The notes beneath the pieces were generated by a model that was given only the letters and a program-made list of their open reading frames with translations, searched no databases and had not been told where the DNA came from. 64,000 bases of DNA from Nitzschia sp. DOCU1 (lineage: Eukaryota; Bacillariophyta; Bacillariophyceae; Bacillariales; Bacillariaceae), in assembly GCA_951394045.1 (NCBI GenBank), contig OX595994.1:248001-312000 (forward strand), written 5' to 3'. A program made the position numbers and the translations under genes. This document shows positions 31,581 through 41,349 of the stretch, one piece after another. How positions within the stretch are numbered: the first letter of the stretch is position 1; each line of letters starts with the position of its first letter.

Positions 31581-32513
31581 ATGTGCATTCCTTGCTTCTT
31601 TACGGTCAGTACATCCGAGGTCGGTGTGATTGAGAACTGGGGAAGATACTCCCGGCTGGTGCAGCCAGGTCTTGGATTCGTCTTCTGTCCCATGGAACAG
31701 CTAGTTGGACGAGTGAGTTTCCGTGTTCAGCAGCTTGATGTCCGAGTAGAAACGAAGACATTGGACAACGTCTTTTTGACGGCTGTGGTCTCCGTTCAAT
31801 ATCAAGTGCTCCGGGAGTCCGTCTTTGAAGCATTTTATGCGTTGACGAATCCTGCTCAGCAGATTACGTAAGTTACAAGGATTCCGGAATGTGCAGCTTT
31901 GCTTTCAACATACTGACATGTACATATCTATTCCTGCCTTTTAATGCTCCCCAGAGCGCACGTCTATGATGTCATGAGAGCCCAGCTACCCACACTCGAG
32001 CTGGATGCTGTTTTCGAAGCCAAGGAAGATTTGGCTTTGGCGGTCAAGAATGCACTTGCTGAAACCATGACAGGTTATGGGTATCAAATTCTCCAGACGC
32101 TCATCACGGACTTAGACCCTGACCAACGCGTCAAGAATGCCATGAACGAAATTAACTCTAGCAAGCGTCTCAAGTATGCCATTGCTGAACGAGCAGAGGG
32201 AGACAAGATCCTTCAGGTCAAATCTGCTGAAGCCGAGGCGGAGGCCAAGTACTTGAGCGGAGTCGGTGTGGCCAAGCAGCGCAAGGCAATTGTAGATGGA
32301 CTGCGGTCGTCCATCGTTGACTTTTCCGATAATGTCGCCGGAGTATCGACAAAAGAAGTCATGGACCTGTTGCTATTAACGCAGTATTTCGACATGGTAC
32401 GGGATGTTGGCTCGGCGGCTCATTGCCGTACTACATTTGTTCCATCAAGCCGAACGCTTGGCGATGATATGAGAAATTCATTGTTGCAAGCCGACGCCGC
32501 TACCAGCAAGTAG
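31581..32513 (+). CDS. HIR-type SPFH/prohibitin-domain protein
   Basis: Exons 31581-31867 and 31955-32513 (87-nt intron, GTAAGT...CCCAG) give 281 residues, close to the ~285 of plant hypersensitive-induced-reaction proteins. The N-terminus MCIPCFF carries cysteines suited to acylation. The SPFH domain shows 'RVQQLDVRVETKTLDNVFL', 'AHVYDVMRAQLPTLELD', 'YGYQILQTLITDLDPD' and 'VKNAMNEINSSKRLK'. The helical end has 'KYLSGVGVAKQRKAIVDGLR', the hallmark of HIR proteins, and 'MDLLLLTQYFDMV'. Such proteins oligomerise at membrane microdomains. In plants they are linked to immune signalling; the role in diatoms is unknown. Confidence 0.9.
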
Positions 32514-32649
32514 ATGCGGAAGAGGTGAGAGGAGCACTGAATGGAACGTGTTTCGTGGTATATTGGCATGATACGAAAGAAGGGAATTCTGTGGTACGGT
32601 ATAGGAGTCGCGATCGAAAAACTAGTTATTTTGATGTAATCAAACCTTC

Positions 32650-35600
32650 CTAGTTGCTCTCAGAGTCAGAGCTACTGCTGCTATCTTCTTCGGAGGCCGC
32701 CTCTTTCATTTCCGCATCAAACGATTTGTCGGCCTTGGCTCGAATCGGGTCGGCTTCGTCTCCAGACTCGTCATCAGAACTGCTGTCTCCAATGGTTTGG
32801 ACTTCGTCGTCCTCACCTTCGTCATCGTCCGAGTCGGTAACTTTCTGGGATGGATCTGCAGCGCCGATAATGGCCTGGCCTCCAACTTGAATGCGTCCGT
32901 CCACTTTCTTGGGAGGCAGCACGAGCTTGGACGAGGCGGCCCATTCGTCAAAGAGCTTCTCTGATTCCGCTTCTTCACTCGGGTCAAGCTCGCCCATGTT
33001 GGATAGGGTGTAATCCAAGATGTACGTACTCATGTACAATTTATCAAGACGTTCGAAATGGCGTTCCACATAAGGTGTTAGGCCTGCCATGATCTCCGGA
33101 ATCCCTTTGGTCGAGCAAAGTTCATCGACAGTGATCGTCGTAAAGATGGCCTTGACAACCAGCATTGCTGCAGACGCATTTATTGCGCGCGTATTCCAGT
33201 CGCGACAGAACTTGAGTACTTGGGCCACTCGCTCCATATCCCAGGACTTTACGTGGGATTGCAATGTTGACAAGCCGTTGCCTTTTCCTTGTGCGATATC
33301 GTTTTCAATAATCGAATTTATCACCTTCAAGGCTTGAAGCGGTTTATTGCCCTGAATAGCAATCTCCAATGCCTTTCCATATTCTTTGTATCGAAGATGA
33401 TTTGCAAGTTTTTGATCCAGTAAAATGCTTTCTGCTTCCTTGGCCCGCTTCTCCTCTTCCACTTCCACAGTATTGTCCTCCCATACTGCCAGCTTGGAGT
33501 CTGCCCCTCCGCTAACAACAGTCTTTCCGTCTGGATTCATATCCAAAGCCCAAATCTTATTCGAATGAGCGTCTAGAGTTGTCTCACATTCATTGTTACG
33601 GATCGTCCACAACTTGATCAACCCGTCGGCACCGGCGGACACCAACTGCAGCCCTGTCTTCAGGAATCGTACCCGTAGCACGCTAGACACGTGGCCCTGG
33701 AAAGTTCTGACGCAAGAAAAGTCACCCAAAGACCAGAGTTTGATCGTTTTGTCGCCACTTGATGAAGCTAGAACACGATCGATTGGTGAGAATTGGCAAT
33801 CCCAAACTCCTCGTCGGTGCCCCTTGAGCGTTGCACGCAATGAGAGATCTATAGCATTCCATAGTTTGATGGTCTTGTCTTGGGACCCCGAAACTACCAA
33901 AGAATCGTTTGGGGCAATCGAAACGATATTGATATCCTTTTCGTGAGCGCGAACACTGGTGGCTACCCCCATTTCAATCGGAACGTCATCGCAGTCGGTC
34001 AATTCGTCAAGGCCCGGAAGATTCCATCGCTTCAAGGTTCGATCCATACTGGCCGTAACGCAAAATGCACCTCCCCCATTCTTCGCAGCTTTGCCACGAA
34101 CTTCGTAGCGTCCAACCTTTTGTGAGAGGCCGCAGGCACCAATCGGCTCTGTGTGACCAGTCGCGACACCGATGCACTTCCCATCTTGGACTCGCCAGAG
34201 TCGCATCGTTTTATCTTTACCGCAACTGGCAACATAACGACCACAAGGGCTGGATTGAACGCACAGAACTGTGGCCGTGTGTCCATCCAGCACGCGGCAT
34301 GAAAAGTTTCCGAGCTCGAAGATTCGGATTTGTGGACTGTTGGTCGCGACAACAATTGAATTGGAATCGCCCGGAATGACTTTAAGATCAAGAACTTCGT
34401 CGTTGTGGCCAACAATCGTTCGAGTAAGCGCAAGTTTCGACGACAAGAAAGATAAGTTGTGCTCGGCATCCACCGCGATGATTTGTTCAGACTTGTTGTT
34501 ATCTGCAAGGGCCTTGCCGTTCAAGACCAAACCCAAGTATCCACCACGCCCTTCTCCAAAAGCTTGCCCCAAAGGCTGTTCCAGAGCTAGCTTGAGTTCT
34601 GGTGTCCGCCCGGATACAACCGTTGCTTTCCAATGTCGCACAAGACCTTTGGAGCCTGCAGTAGCGACCCGAAGCTCATTGGGGTGTTTCACTGATGGAA
34701 TTATTACCATGCCTTCAACTTGTTCATAGATCGGAATGGATTGGATTCGGCGATAGTCTAGCTTGGGGACTGTGATGAGTTTGCCACCTTCGATATCATG
34801 GGGTTTCTTTTTCCGCTTTTTCTTGTCCTTCCCATCGTCGGCAGGCACAATGCGCCAGAGGTTCAAAATAGCATCTCGCCCAGTTGACAGAAAGAATTCC
34901 TCTCCCCACCACTCCATTGACGTTACAACACTGACGTGATCCCGAAGAATCACAACATTTGCATTGTTGGTGTCCCGAAGGTCGTGAATTGTAATACTAC
35001 CGTCATCGCGGGCAATCGCTAGAACCAGTTTCCCCACTTCTTCGCGCCACGCCAAACCAGTCACGCTCAAACGACCACTGCCACCTCCGTCGCCTCCTTT
35101 GAAGGGTCTAAATACATGAGTGACAAAGGCTCCCCGGACATCCCAGACACGTACTGTGCCGTCGACGGATCCCGTCGCCAGGAAGACTCCCGACATGTGA
35201 AAGCTCATCAATGTAACTGGAAGAGTGTGGCCGGATCTGCTCCAAGTCTTAACAAATCGAGTGGCTCCTGATTCGGGGTCCAATGAATATTGTTGGAGCA
35301 ATAAATTTCTCGTGCAAGTCATGATCATTTGATCGTTTCGGTCAATAGCATACGCTGTGATGGCCTCCCGATCCAAGCCTTCGTCCTCGTCGTCAGCTTC
35401 TTCATCGGGCGAAGAGTCTAGACCCCGCAACGTGCCAATTTTCACGCCCAGCGCGGAATCGACCACTGCCAAGTCACCATGAACAGGTAAAAGTAGCCAG
35501 TTTTGGCCTCGACAAGCAGTCACCTTGCCCCCCGTAAACATAGGGACGTGAGATTTTGCAAGTGACCACGATCTTGATAGAGTGGCAGGGGCCGGTGCAC

Positions 35601-35799
35601 CCTGAGCGGCTTCCTGTGAATACTCTTCATGTTCGTCGCCATCTTCGAATCCTCGCTTGTTTTCACTGCTGTTGTCGCTCATTCCGTCGTCATCAGTCTC
35701 GTCATCTGGCACTTCCTTTTGGCGGTGATCGCGAGGCTCGCCGCCGGAATGTTCTTCCTCGCTACTGGACGACGACGAAGAGTCATCATCACTCGACAT
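32650..35799 (-). CDS. UTP13: U3 snoRNP WD40 protein UTP13/TBL3
   Basis: An intronless 1049-residue protein. An acidic Ser/Asp/Glu N-terminal extension (1-75) is followed by two WD40 propellers with at least a dozen repeats. Examples are 'FLATGSVDGTVRVWDVR', 'YVASCGKDKTMRLWRV', 'LVVSGSQDKTIKLWNA', 'LASSSGDKTIKLWSL' and 'LVSAGADGLIKLWTI'. The C-terminal helical UTP13 domain is at ~825-965, with 'LRYKEYGKALEIAIQGNKPL' and 'YTLSNMGE'. An acidic tail (DSDDDEGEDDE) closes the protein. It belongs to the UTP-B/t-UTP part of the small-subunit processome needed for 18S rRNA maturation in the nucleolus. Long acidic ends at both termini are additions relative to yeast Utp13 (~817 residues). Confidence 0.92.
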   Translation of the reverse strand: MSSDDDSSSSSSSEEEHSGGEPRDHRQKEVPDDETDDDGMSDNSSENKRGFEDGDEHEEYSQEAAQGAPAPATLSRSWSLAKSHVPMFTGGKVTACRGQNWLLLPVHGDLAVVDSALGVKIGTLRGLDSSPDEEADDEDEGLDREAITAYAIDRNDQMIMTCTRNLLLQQYSLDPESGATRFVKTWSRSGHTLPVTLMSFHMSGVFLATGSVDGTVRVWDVRGAFVTHVFRPFKGGDGGGSGRLSVTGLAWREEVGKLVLAIARDDGSITIHDLRDTNNANVVILRDHVSVVTSMEWWGEEFFLSTGRDAILNLWRIVPADDGKDKKKRKKKPHDIEGGKLITVPKLDYRRIQSIPIYEQVEGMVIIPSVKHPNELRVATAGSKGLVRHWKATVVSGRTPELKLALEQPLGQAFGEGRGGYLGLVLNGKALADNNKSEQIIAVDAEHNLSFLSSKLALTRTIVGHNDEVLDLKVIPGDSNSIVVATNSPQIRIFELGNFSCRVLDGHTATVLCVQSSPCGRYVASCGKDKTMRLWRVQDGKCIGVATGHTEPIGACGLSQKVGRYEVRGKAAKNGGGAFCVTASMDRTLKRWNLPGLDELTDCDDVPIEMGVATSVRAHEKDINIVSIAPNDSLVVSGSQDKTIKLWNAIDLSLRATLKGHRRGVWDCQFSPIDRVLASSSGDKTIKLWSLGDFSCVRTFQGHVSSVLRVRFLKTGLQLVSAGADGLIKLWTIRNNECETTLDAHSNKIWALDMNPDGKTVVSGGADSKLAVWEDNTVEVEEEKRAKEAESILLDQKLANHLRYKEYGKALEIAIQGNKPLQALKVINSIIENDIAQGKGNGLSTLQSHVKSWDMERVAQVLKFCRDWNTRAINASAAMLVVKAIFTTITVDELCSTKGIPEIMAGLTPYVERHFERLDKLYMSTYILDYTLSNMGELDPSEEAESEKLFDEWAASSKLVLPPKKVDGRIQVGGQAIIGAADPSQKVTDSDDDEGEDDEVQTIGDSSSDDESGDEADPIRAKADKSFDAEMKEAASEEDSSSSSDSESN

Positions 35800-36363
35800 T
35801 TCAAAACGGAGATGATCCCAAATTCAAGGAACGGCAATCAGTATCGATATAGACTCAACGTAACGACCGTGAAGCTTTGTTCATCATGGTGGGAAATCCG
35901 AGAAAAAGAAGGAATCGAAATGAATGGCGGGAGGCACGCTTCTCAGTCACGAAAGATGATTGATTGTTGTGTCCCGGTTCGACGTTTAGGCGGAACGACG
36001 TGCAGTCCATCGCAGGCTTTTAGTGCGGGAAGGCCGTCAGCAAAGTCACCACGCGATTTCGGTAGAAAACGGAGGATTTATTCTCCTCTTCGCAGAACGA
36101 AAAACGTTGAGTCATTTCTCGTCATGTCTTCCATTTACCCGTTGTTTCGTCATAAAGGAACCCAAAAGACTTCGTAGTGTCCTTCGAACTAATATATATC
36201 AGACATTCTCGGGGTTATTAATATCGGAGGGTGACTGTAACTAACACCATCGCACCCCAACAAAACCAAAGAATCTCATCCCATCGGTCTCACAATTTCG
36301 AATCTCAGCCATCAACGAAGCACTTACTTCAATAACCAAAACAATTGATCAATACCTACAACA
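35800..36363. other. Divergent promoter region, UTP13 / secreted protein copy B
   Basis: Contains the conserved 14-mer of copy B (36204-36217) and the shared leader from 36286 to the ATG. No gene is present. Confidence 0.5.
36204..36217 (+). promoter_or_regulatory. Conserved upstream block of copy B (CATTCTCGGGGTTA)
   Basis: Identical to 1208-1221 before copy A. Here it lies 160 bp before the ATG, with ACTAATAT just upstream (36188-36195). Confidence 0.45.
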
Positions 36364-37554
36364 ATGAAGTACACTGCTTTCTTTGCTGCCTCTACCTTGG
36401 CTGCCGTTTCGGCTCAAGCCAACAACGGTCAACGCAACTTGGCAACACTGGCCGAAAAGTGGAACCTTACCCAGCCCGAGTTTGCCTACGACTCGAACAC
36501 TTTCAGCCTTACTTTCCCTGTCACTGATTTCATCAACACGGGAATGGTAAAGTACACCTTGTGGACTGCCCCCGACTGTCAAGAGGGTGGTGTTTCGCTC
36601 GACGGTAGCGACGTTTGGGAATCCGTTTCGCTTTCTGAGAGTGCGGCCCTCCAAGCTGCCAACACTTTTGGCGCCGGCGGTACTCAACTGGACAGCGGGG
36701 CCTTCAATGGGCGCACCGCAACTGTCAATGCTGCCTTTGACCCCCAAACTGTCTCTTCCAATACGGATATCTACAGTGAACAAGTGATTGACAACCAAGT
36801 GACTGCCGAAATTCGTTTCTGCATTCGTGTCTCCTTGTGGACCACCTCTGCGACGGTTACTACGCCAGTCGAAGTCAACTTTCTCGAGACTCTTGTGACA
36901 CTCACTGTTGACTTGACGGATGGATTCCAGATTGGTGCCATTGACGTGGAAGCCAAGGACCGTCTCGTCCGTACTGCCAACCAAGCCTACGAGGTTCGTG
37001 GATACGAGTGCACTGCCGACAGTACCGATGCTATCTCTCAGGCAGAGAAGGACCGACCACGAAACCAAGGTGAAATCATCCACATTTGCGTGACTCCCGA
37101 AGACGAAGCCCAAACGGATGGTATCTTTATGCGATCCGTCGATGACTTCACCTTTACCAAGGGAACCACCATCAACCAACTTGCCATCCAAGGAAACCGT
37201 GAAGCCGGAAACTTGTTGACCAGTTATTCTTATACTGACTGCGAAGGAAGTTTGGTCTGCCGATTCTCCACCATCTTGTTTGCTCAGTTCTATGCCAATC
37301 CAGGTGCAGTCACAGGACAGGGCGTTGCTTCGATGCAATTTGGAGACAACAAGACCGGAGAGACTCGTCGTCAACTCCGTGCTGGTGATGAGGGCCGTGC
37401 CTTGCAAACCGACGGAGCCGGTGCTGCCGAGTTTGACTTGACGTTTGAAGTCAACCAAGCCGCAGCCCGAACAGGATCGTCTGGTGCGGGTTCCACCTCC
37501 ATGGGTGCCGCCATGTCCTTGGCCGGCATTGCCGCAGTTGCTGCCATGCTTTAA
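36364..37554 (+). CDS. Secreted, possibly GPI-anchored protein of unknown function, copy B
   Basis: 396 residues, colinear with copy A at a fixed offset of 34,976 bp from 1310/36286 to the stop, without any indel. Amino-acid differences are Q86E, A89S, A91S, T94A and F392V; four of the five fall in nine codons, while long stretches are identical even at silent sites. The signal peptide and C-terminal hydrophobic tail are retained, so both copies should be functional. The 3' flanks are unrelated. The pattern suggests recent duplication or continuing gene conversion. Confidence 0.85.
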   Translation: MKYTAFFAASTLAAVSAQANNGQRNLATLAEKWNLTQPEFAYDSNTFSLTFPVTDFINTGMVKYTLWTAPDCQEGGVSLDGSDVWESVSLSESAALQAANTFGAGGTQLDSGAFNGRTATVNAAFDPQTVSSNTDIYSEQVIDNQVTAEIRFCIRVSLWTTSATVTTPVEVNFLETLVTLTVDLTDGFQIGAIDVEAKDRLVRTANQAYEVRGYECTADSTDAISQAEKDRPRNQGEIIHICVTPEDEAQTDGIFMRSVDDFTFTKGTTINQLAIQGNREAGNLLTSYSYTDCEGSLVCRFSTILFAQFYANPGAVTGQGVASMQFGDNKTGETRRQLRAGDEGRALQTDGAGAAEFDLTFEVNQAAARTGSSGAGSTSMGAAMSLAGIAAVAAML

Positions 37555-37799
37555 ACTTCCACATTTTGATGGGAAATGCGGGCCAATAAAATATGTACAA
37601 ATATAACAATAGAATAATGATCCTGCAAGAAATCATGCCAGTAGCCATTTGGCATTTAGCATAAAATATGATGCTTGCTCATCCTTCAGGGTTCCAGTTA
37701 TTCGCGTTGAACCTGCGCGATGCCAACTGATTCTCTTTTGATTTCCTTCAGACGGACTAATCTTGCCGTTTTGCGATTGTATCTGCCGCGCTCTTGTCA

Positions 37800-38279
37800 C
37801 TAGATTCCAGAATAGAACTCTGCCAATTCTTCCAAGACGGCAGGATCATCTTCTATTGTCCATCGCTTCACACGCCCTGTTTGAAATTCCAACGTATGAC
37901 GTTGAGCAAAGCCTACTCTCGGGACAAATTCCGTACCTTTGGCCACAATGGCGAGGCCGGTGATTTTGTTGTGATACATGACTCGAGGACCCCGCGCCAA
38001 GAGATTTACCAATGGCTTGGATCCACCCAAGGTTGTAAGTTGTAGATCCAAAAAGATCCGCCCAAAGCGTTCAATCACCTGTTCAATGCCCTCCATCTCC
38101 CACGTTGGAATTCCCATGTTTGCCAAAGCAGGAGCTGTCAAAACTACATCACGTGCCAAGAATTTCTCTAGTCGCTTCAAAATCGTCTTGTCCTCCCGAT
38201 CGATTGCCTCGGCGATAATGAACATGATGGTTTGCACGGTTTGGGCGTTTTCCTTTTCTTCGGACGTGAGCATCGTCAT
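37800..38279 (-). CDS. NTF2/SnoaL-like small protein
   Basis: A 159-residue intronless protein from the ATG at 38279 (a second ATG lies two codons in). A helical N-terminus (AQTVQTIMFIIAEAIDREDK) and an 'F(L)ARDVVLTAPALANMG' strand are followed by 'GIEQVIERFGRIFLDLQL' and a C-terminal set of beta strands. This fits the cone-shaped NTF2/SnoaL fold. No targeting signal and no fixed catalytic residues are seen. Function is unknown. The fold call is tentative. Confidence 0.6.
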   Translation of the reverse strand: MTMLTSEEKENAQTVQTIMFIIAEAIDREDKTILKRLEKFLARDVVLTAPALANMGIPTWEMEGIEQVIERFGRIFLDLQLTTLGGSKPLVNLLARGPRVMYHNKITGLAIVAKGTEFVPRVGFAQRHTLEFQTGRVKRWTIEDDPAVLEELAEFYSGI

Positions 38280-38730
38280 CTTGTTGACGAATCTTGTTTC
38301 AACGAACGAAAAAGGGGAATGTCAAAAGAAGATTCCTGCCAAAGACCAAGTTGCTTTCTTAGCAGTAGGTCGCGTGGTGCTTTGGCAAGGCAAATTGTGG
38401 AGGCAGCAGAACAAGCAGATCGAATGGGATATTCCATTGCAGCAGCTTCATTGCCCAACGCCCTTGAGAAACAATGGCGCGCCAAAAGAATTTGCGGGTG
38501 CGTTGGGTACAAAATTTGGCACCACCCTGTAGGTGACGTCATGAATGTCGTTCGTGTAGTGCGCGACCGCGCCATATGCTCCCGCGCGCGATCACCAGCT
38601 AGCCAGCTGCCGCGCTAGAAGGAAAAAGCCACAACAGAACAATGCCAAGAGGCGCGAACGATGGTGTGTGTTCTCGAAAGGTAAAAGAGCGACATCATAC
38701 GACACGAATCTCTCTACCTTCCACATTCGC
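38280..38730. other. Divergent promoter region, NTF2-like / AlgH-like
   Basis: A 451-bp spacer between divergent starts. A small frame continues from the right gene back to 38668 but has no ATG. Nothing else is seen. Confidence 0.4.
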
Positions 38731-39438
38731 ATGGATGAGAGATTGAACAAGAGAGGGCCACTCCTGACTAGTCGTGCTGATAACAGGACCGTCATGGGAA
38801 GCCGACGGAATCGGCTCACAACCGACATGAGGCCAAGCATTCGTCCAGCCGAGGCGAAGAGGATCCAGGCATTGTTGGTAACAGCGGCGATTTCTTTGTT
38901 ATTGTTATCGTCGTCGTATCTGGTTGATGGGTACCAAATCGCACCTGGAACAGGCCTCCGATCGAAAGATTCCCGTGTCCAGATTGTGATTTTTGAGCAC
39001 ACGGAACATGGGACTGGAGGGCTGGTGTTGAATTGTCCGACGCCGCTATGCATGGGAGAGCTGCCGATCCCACGATTTCAACCCTTTAAGGATTTGCCTT
39101 TGATGCTGGGAAGCGGGCTAGGAGAAGACGAGGAAGAAGAATGCAATATTGCTCTTGGCGAAGTATCACCCTGGTTTTGGCTACGCGATGTGGACGGCAT
39201 CCCGGGATCCTTTGCGTTGCCTGGAGCACGCGGTGCGTTATACATGGGCGGCAATATCGAGGAAGCAACCAAGAAACTAGAACAAGAACAAATTGATCCA
39301 AAGGGAAGATTCAAGTTCTTTCGAAAATACAAGGCGTGGTCGGCTGGTGAGCTGGAGAAAGAATTGAAACAAGGACTTTGGAAAGCCATGGAGCAAGATC
39401 CAAAGGAAGCTCTAGAATCTATCCAAACTTGGGCTTGA
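38731..39438 (+). CDS. Single-domain AlgH/YqgE (UPF0301)-family protein
   Basis: 235 residues from the ATG at 38731; ATGs at 38794 and 38827 are alternative starts. A hydrophobic segment (LLVTAAISLLLLSSSYLVDG) in the first 70 residues may be a signal anchor or part of an organelle presequence. The AlgH core is visible as 'VQIVIFEHTEHGTGGLVLNC', then 'LMLGSGLGE' and 'ARGALYMGGNIEEATKKLEQ'. The family is widespread in bacteria and plastid-bearing eukaryotes; its biochemical role is unresolved. The domain is shorter than in the two-domain paralogue at 48003-49917. Confidence 0.7.
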   Translation: MDERLNKRGPLLTSRADNRTVMGSRRNRLTTDMRPSIRPAEAKRIQALLVTAAISLLLLSSSYLVDGYQIAPGTGLRSKDSRVQIVIFEHTEHGTGGLVLNCPTPLCMGELPIPRFQPFKDLPLMLGSGLGEDEEEECNIALGEVSPWFWLRDVDGIPGSFALPGARGALYMGGNIEEATKKLEQEQIDPKGRFKFFRKYKAWSAGELEKELKQGLWKAMEQDPKEALESIQTWA

Positions 39439-39670
39439 CACAGTAGCCATATCCGGTAATTTCCCCAGCAGTGTCTGGCGCCAATAAATATTTCAACGCC
39501 AGATTTTTGAGATGGCGATTCCATCCAATGACCGAACAGCATCGTGTGTCGGGGGCAGGAAAACTTAGAAGACAGTGACGTAGTAGTCGAGATAAGAATG
39601 ATGATGTGACTCGTTTGAAATATTGGATTCGTCTTTTATTTTTCTTGATTTCTAGCAAGTACTTAAACTA

Positions 39671-40900
39671 TTATGGGTAGGACGAGCCTTGCCTCATTTC
39701 TCGTCGTTTTCGTCGCCCCGCCCGCCGATCGTTTTGCTTTTGTAAACTCGAAACTACCGGAGTATGCGGAACGAATTGATTTCGTTCCAGCTTGCTGATA
39801 TCCCACAAGGCTTGGGCCGAATGGAATCCATAGTCCGCTGGAACGGGATGTTGCGCCACGTATTGATCAACGGCATCTTCATTTCGAATATCCAACGACC
39901 ACAACGGATCTTTGCCGGACCACAAATGTTCCAATTTAAGCGCACGTCTTGTCGGTTCGTCCAGAAAATGTACAATATAGTTTTGACAGTCCACCACGTT
40001 CCAATGACTCTTGGAATTTCGTGGCGAAAACTGGTTGGAATTCATTTGGGCTCCCAATACGCCTCGCTCTTGCAATCGACGTTCTTTCAAATGATCAATC
40101 AACGACTTGGTCATGACTTGTAAATGAAATATGCTAGACGCTCCACAGACAATCATACCGTCGGCTCCACCCATGCGGGGAGCATTCGGATTGTCCAGCA
40201 GTACTTGGACGTCAACGCCTTTGTGAAATTCCAGAAAGGTCGTCAATTCGTCTTTTGTCATTAATTCGAACTCCCGCACAGGTACCGACGACTTGGTAGT
40301 CTCTTCGTTCTTTCCTAGTGTCTTTCGACGAGTAGCTAGCCAGTCAACTCCGTGCGTTGAAATATCTGGCTGTTGCTGCTGCTGTATTGTCCGCCGTTCC
40401 AGGTCTTTTTCAAATTCCAGCGCTTGCTGAAACTCTTGTTGCTCCAATTCTTCCTCTAACTTTAACGCCAGCACAAGTTTGCGTTGAATTTCTTCCTCCG
40501 AATCATTGTCATCAATCACAAAGAGCGCCTCTTCCAGAGCTTGTGCGGTTTCTACCACTTGCTTTTGTTGACGAAAATTGCCTGCCCCGCCTTGATCTCC
40601 CGCCAAGGGCCGACTCGGAGGAATCCAGTCGTCCGATAAAACGTTTGATGGGGGCAAAGTATCATCGCCGTTACTACCTCCTTTGTGATCATTCGAAGAG
40701 GCGAACGATCGTAGACTTGTTACTCTGCGAGCGATACTCGGGTGCGTGAACATGCTGCTGCTGTTGCCTCGACTGGTGGAAGTCATGCCCCCGGGCGACA
40801 TTGAGGAACACAAGCTGATTCCATCGACTACTCGTCCAACGTGTGCTCCACCGCTTCCTGCCCTTTGCAGCAACCATTGTGGTAAGCGACGATAGTACAT
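39671..40900 (-). CDS. Mitochondrial ribosomal silencing factor RsfS/Iojap (MALSU1-like)
   Basis: 410 residues from the ATG at 40900 (MYYRRLPQWLLQRAGSGGAH), a basic amphipathic start typical of a mitochondrial presequence. A polar, Glu/Gln-rich coiled region (EEEIQRKLVLALKLEEELEQ) precedes the RsfS domain at ~245-360: 'GVDVQVLLDNP', 'ADGMIVCGASSIFHLQVMTK', then 'HWNVVDCQNYIVHFLDEPTR' and 'LEHLWSGKD'. RsfS binds uL14 on the large subunit and blocks subunit joining; the mitochondrial version (MALSU1) assists assembly. The long N-terminal extension is unusual for the family. The first part of the gene was copied to 43618-43873 as a broken fragment. Confidence 0.85.
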   Translation of the reverse strand: MYYRRLPQWLLQRAGSGGAHVGRVVDGISLCSSMSPGGMTSTSRGNSSSMFTHPSIARRVTSLRSFASSNDHKGGSNGDDTLPPSNVLSDDWIPPSRPLAGDQGGAGNFRQQKQVVETAQALEEALFVIDDNDSEEEIQRKLVLALKLEEELEQQEFQQALEFEKDLERRTIQQQQQPDISTHGVDWLATRRKTLGKNEETTKSSVPVREFELMTKDELTTFLEFHKGVDVQVLLDNPNAPRMGGADGMIVCGASSIFHLQVMTKSLIDHLKERRLQERGVLGAQMNSNQFSPRNSKSHWNVVDCQNYIVHFLDEPTRRALKLEHLWSGKDPLWSLDIRNEDAVDQYVAQHPVPADYGFHSAQALWDISKLERNQFVPHTPVVSSLQKQNDRRAGRRKRREMRQGSSYP

Positions 40901-41349
40901 TATAATCCTGTCGTATCTATAAAGAGCTACCGAAGATGAACTAGGTGACTGGGTAATGCAGTTGCTTTGGTGCGTGTCTGTAATGGCCGTGATGCCTTTG
41001 AATCCCTTTGAGTACGACGCGACGAAGAGGTGAGGGTAGAAAAGCGGGGCCACCATCGTGTGTGTGGGTGTGTGGCGGGCGATTTTTTGAGTCAGTCGTC
41101 TCGTACCTATATTCGAGATTGCACTCGTGAATGACGTCATCGATCAGTTCACGAGACTCTATCGGACCCACCGCTAAACGAACACGACGAAAACGACAGT
41201 ATGCAATATCTAAGAAACTTCTATCTAACTCCACGGATCTCGGCCAAATAATGCATCCACCAGTTTCCAATAACATGTAAAATAAATGCAAACTCACCAA
41301 AGCATGTATACCCAGCAGCCTCACCATGAGTGTCCCAGAAAACTATTCA
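40901..41349. other. Intergenic region, left copy of the duplicated segment
   Basis: Lies between the RsfS start and the 3' end of PstS-like gene A. It is homologous to 43874-44549 (offsets 2973 and 3225 bp) and includes a GT-rich run near 41058-41076. It contains no gene. Confidence 0.6.
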
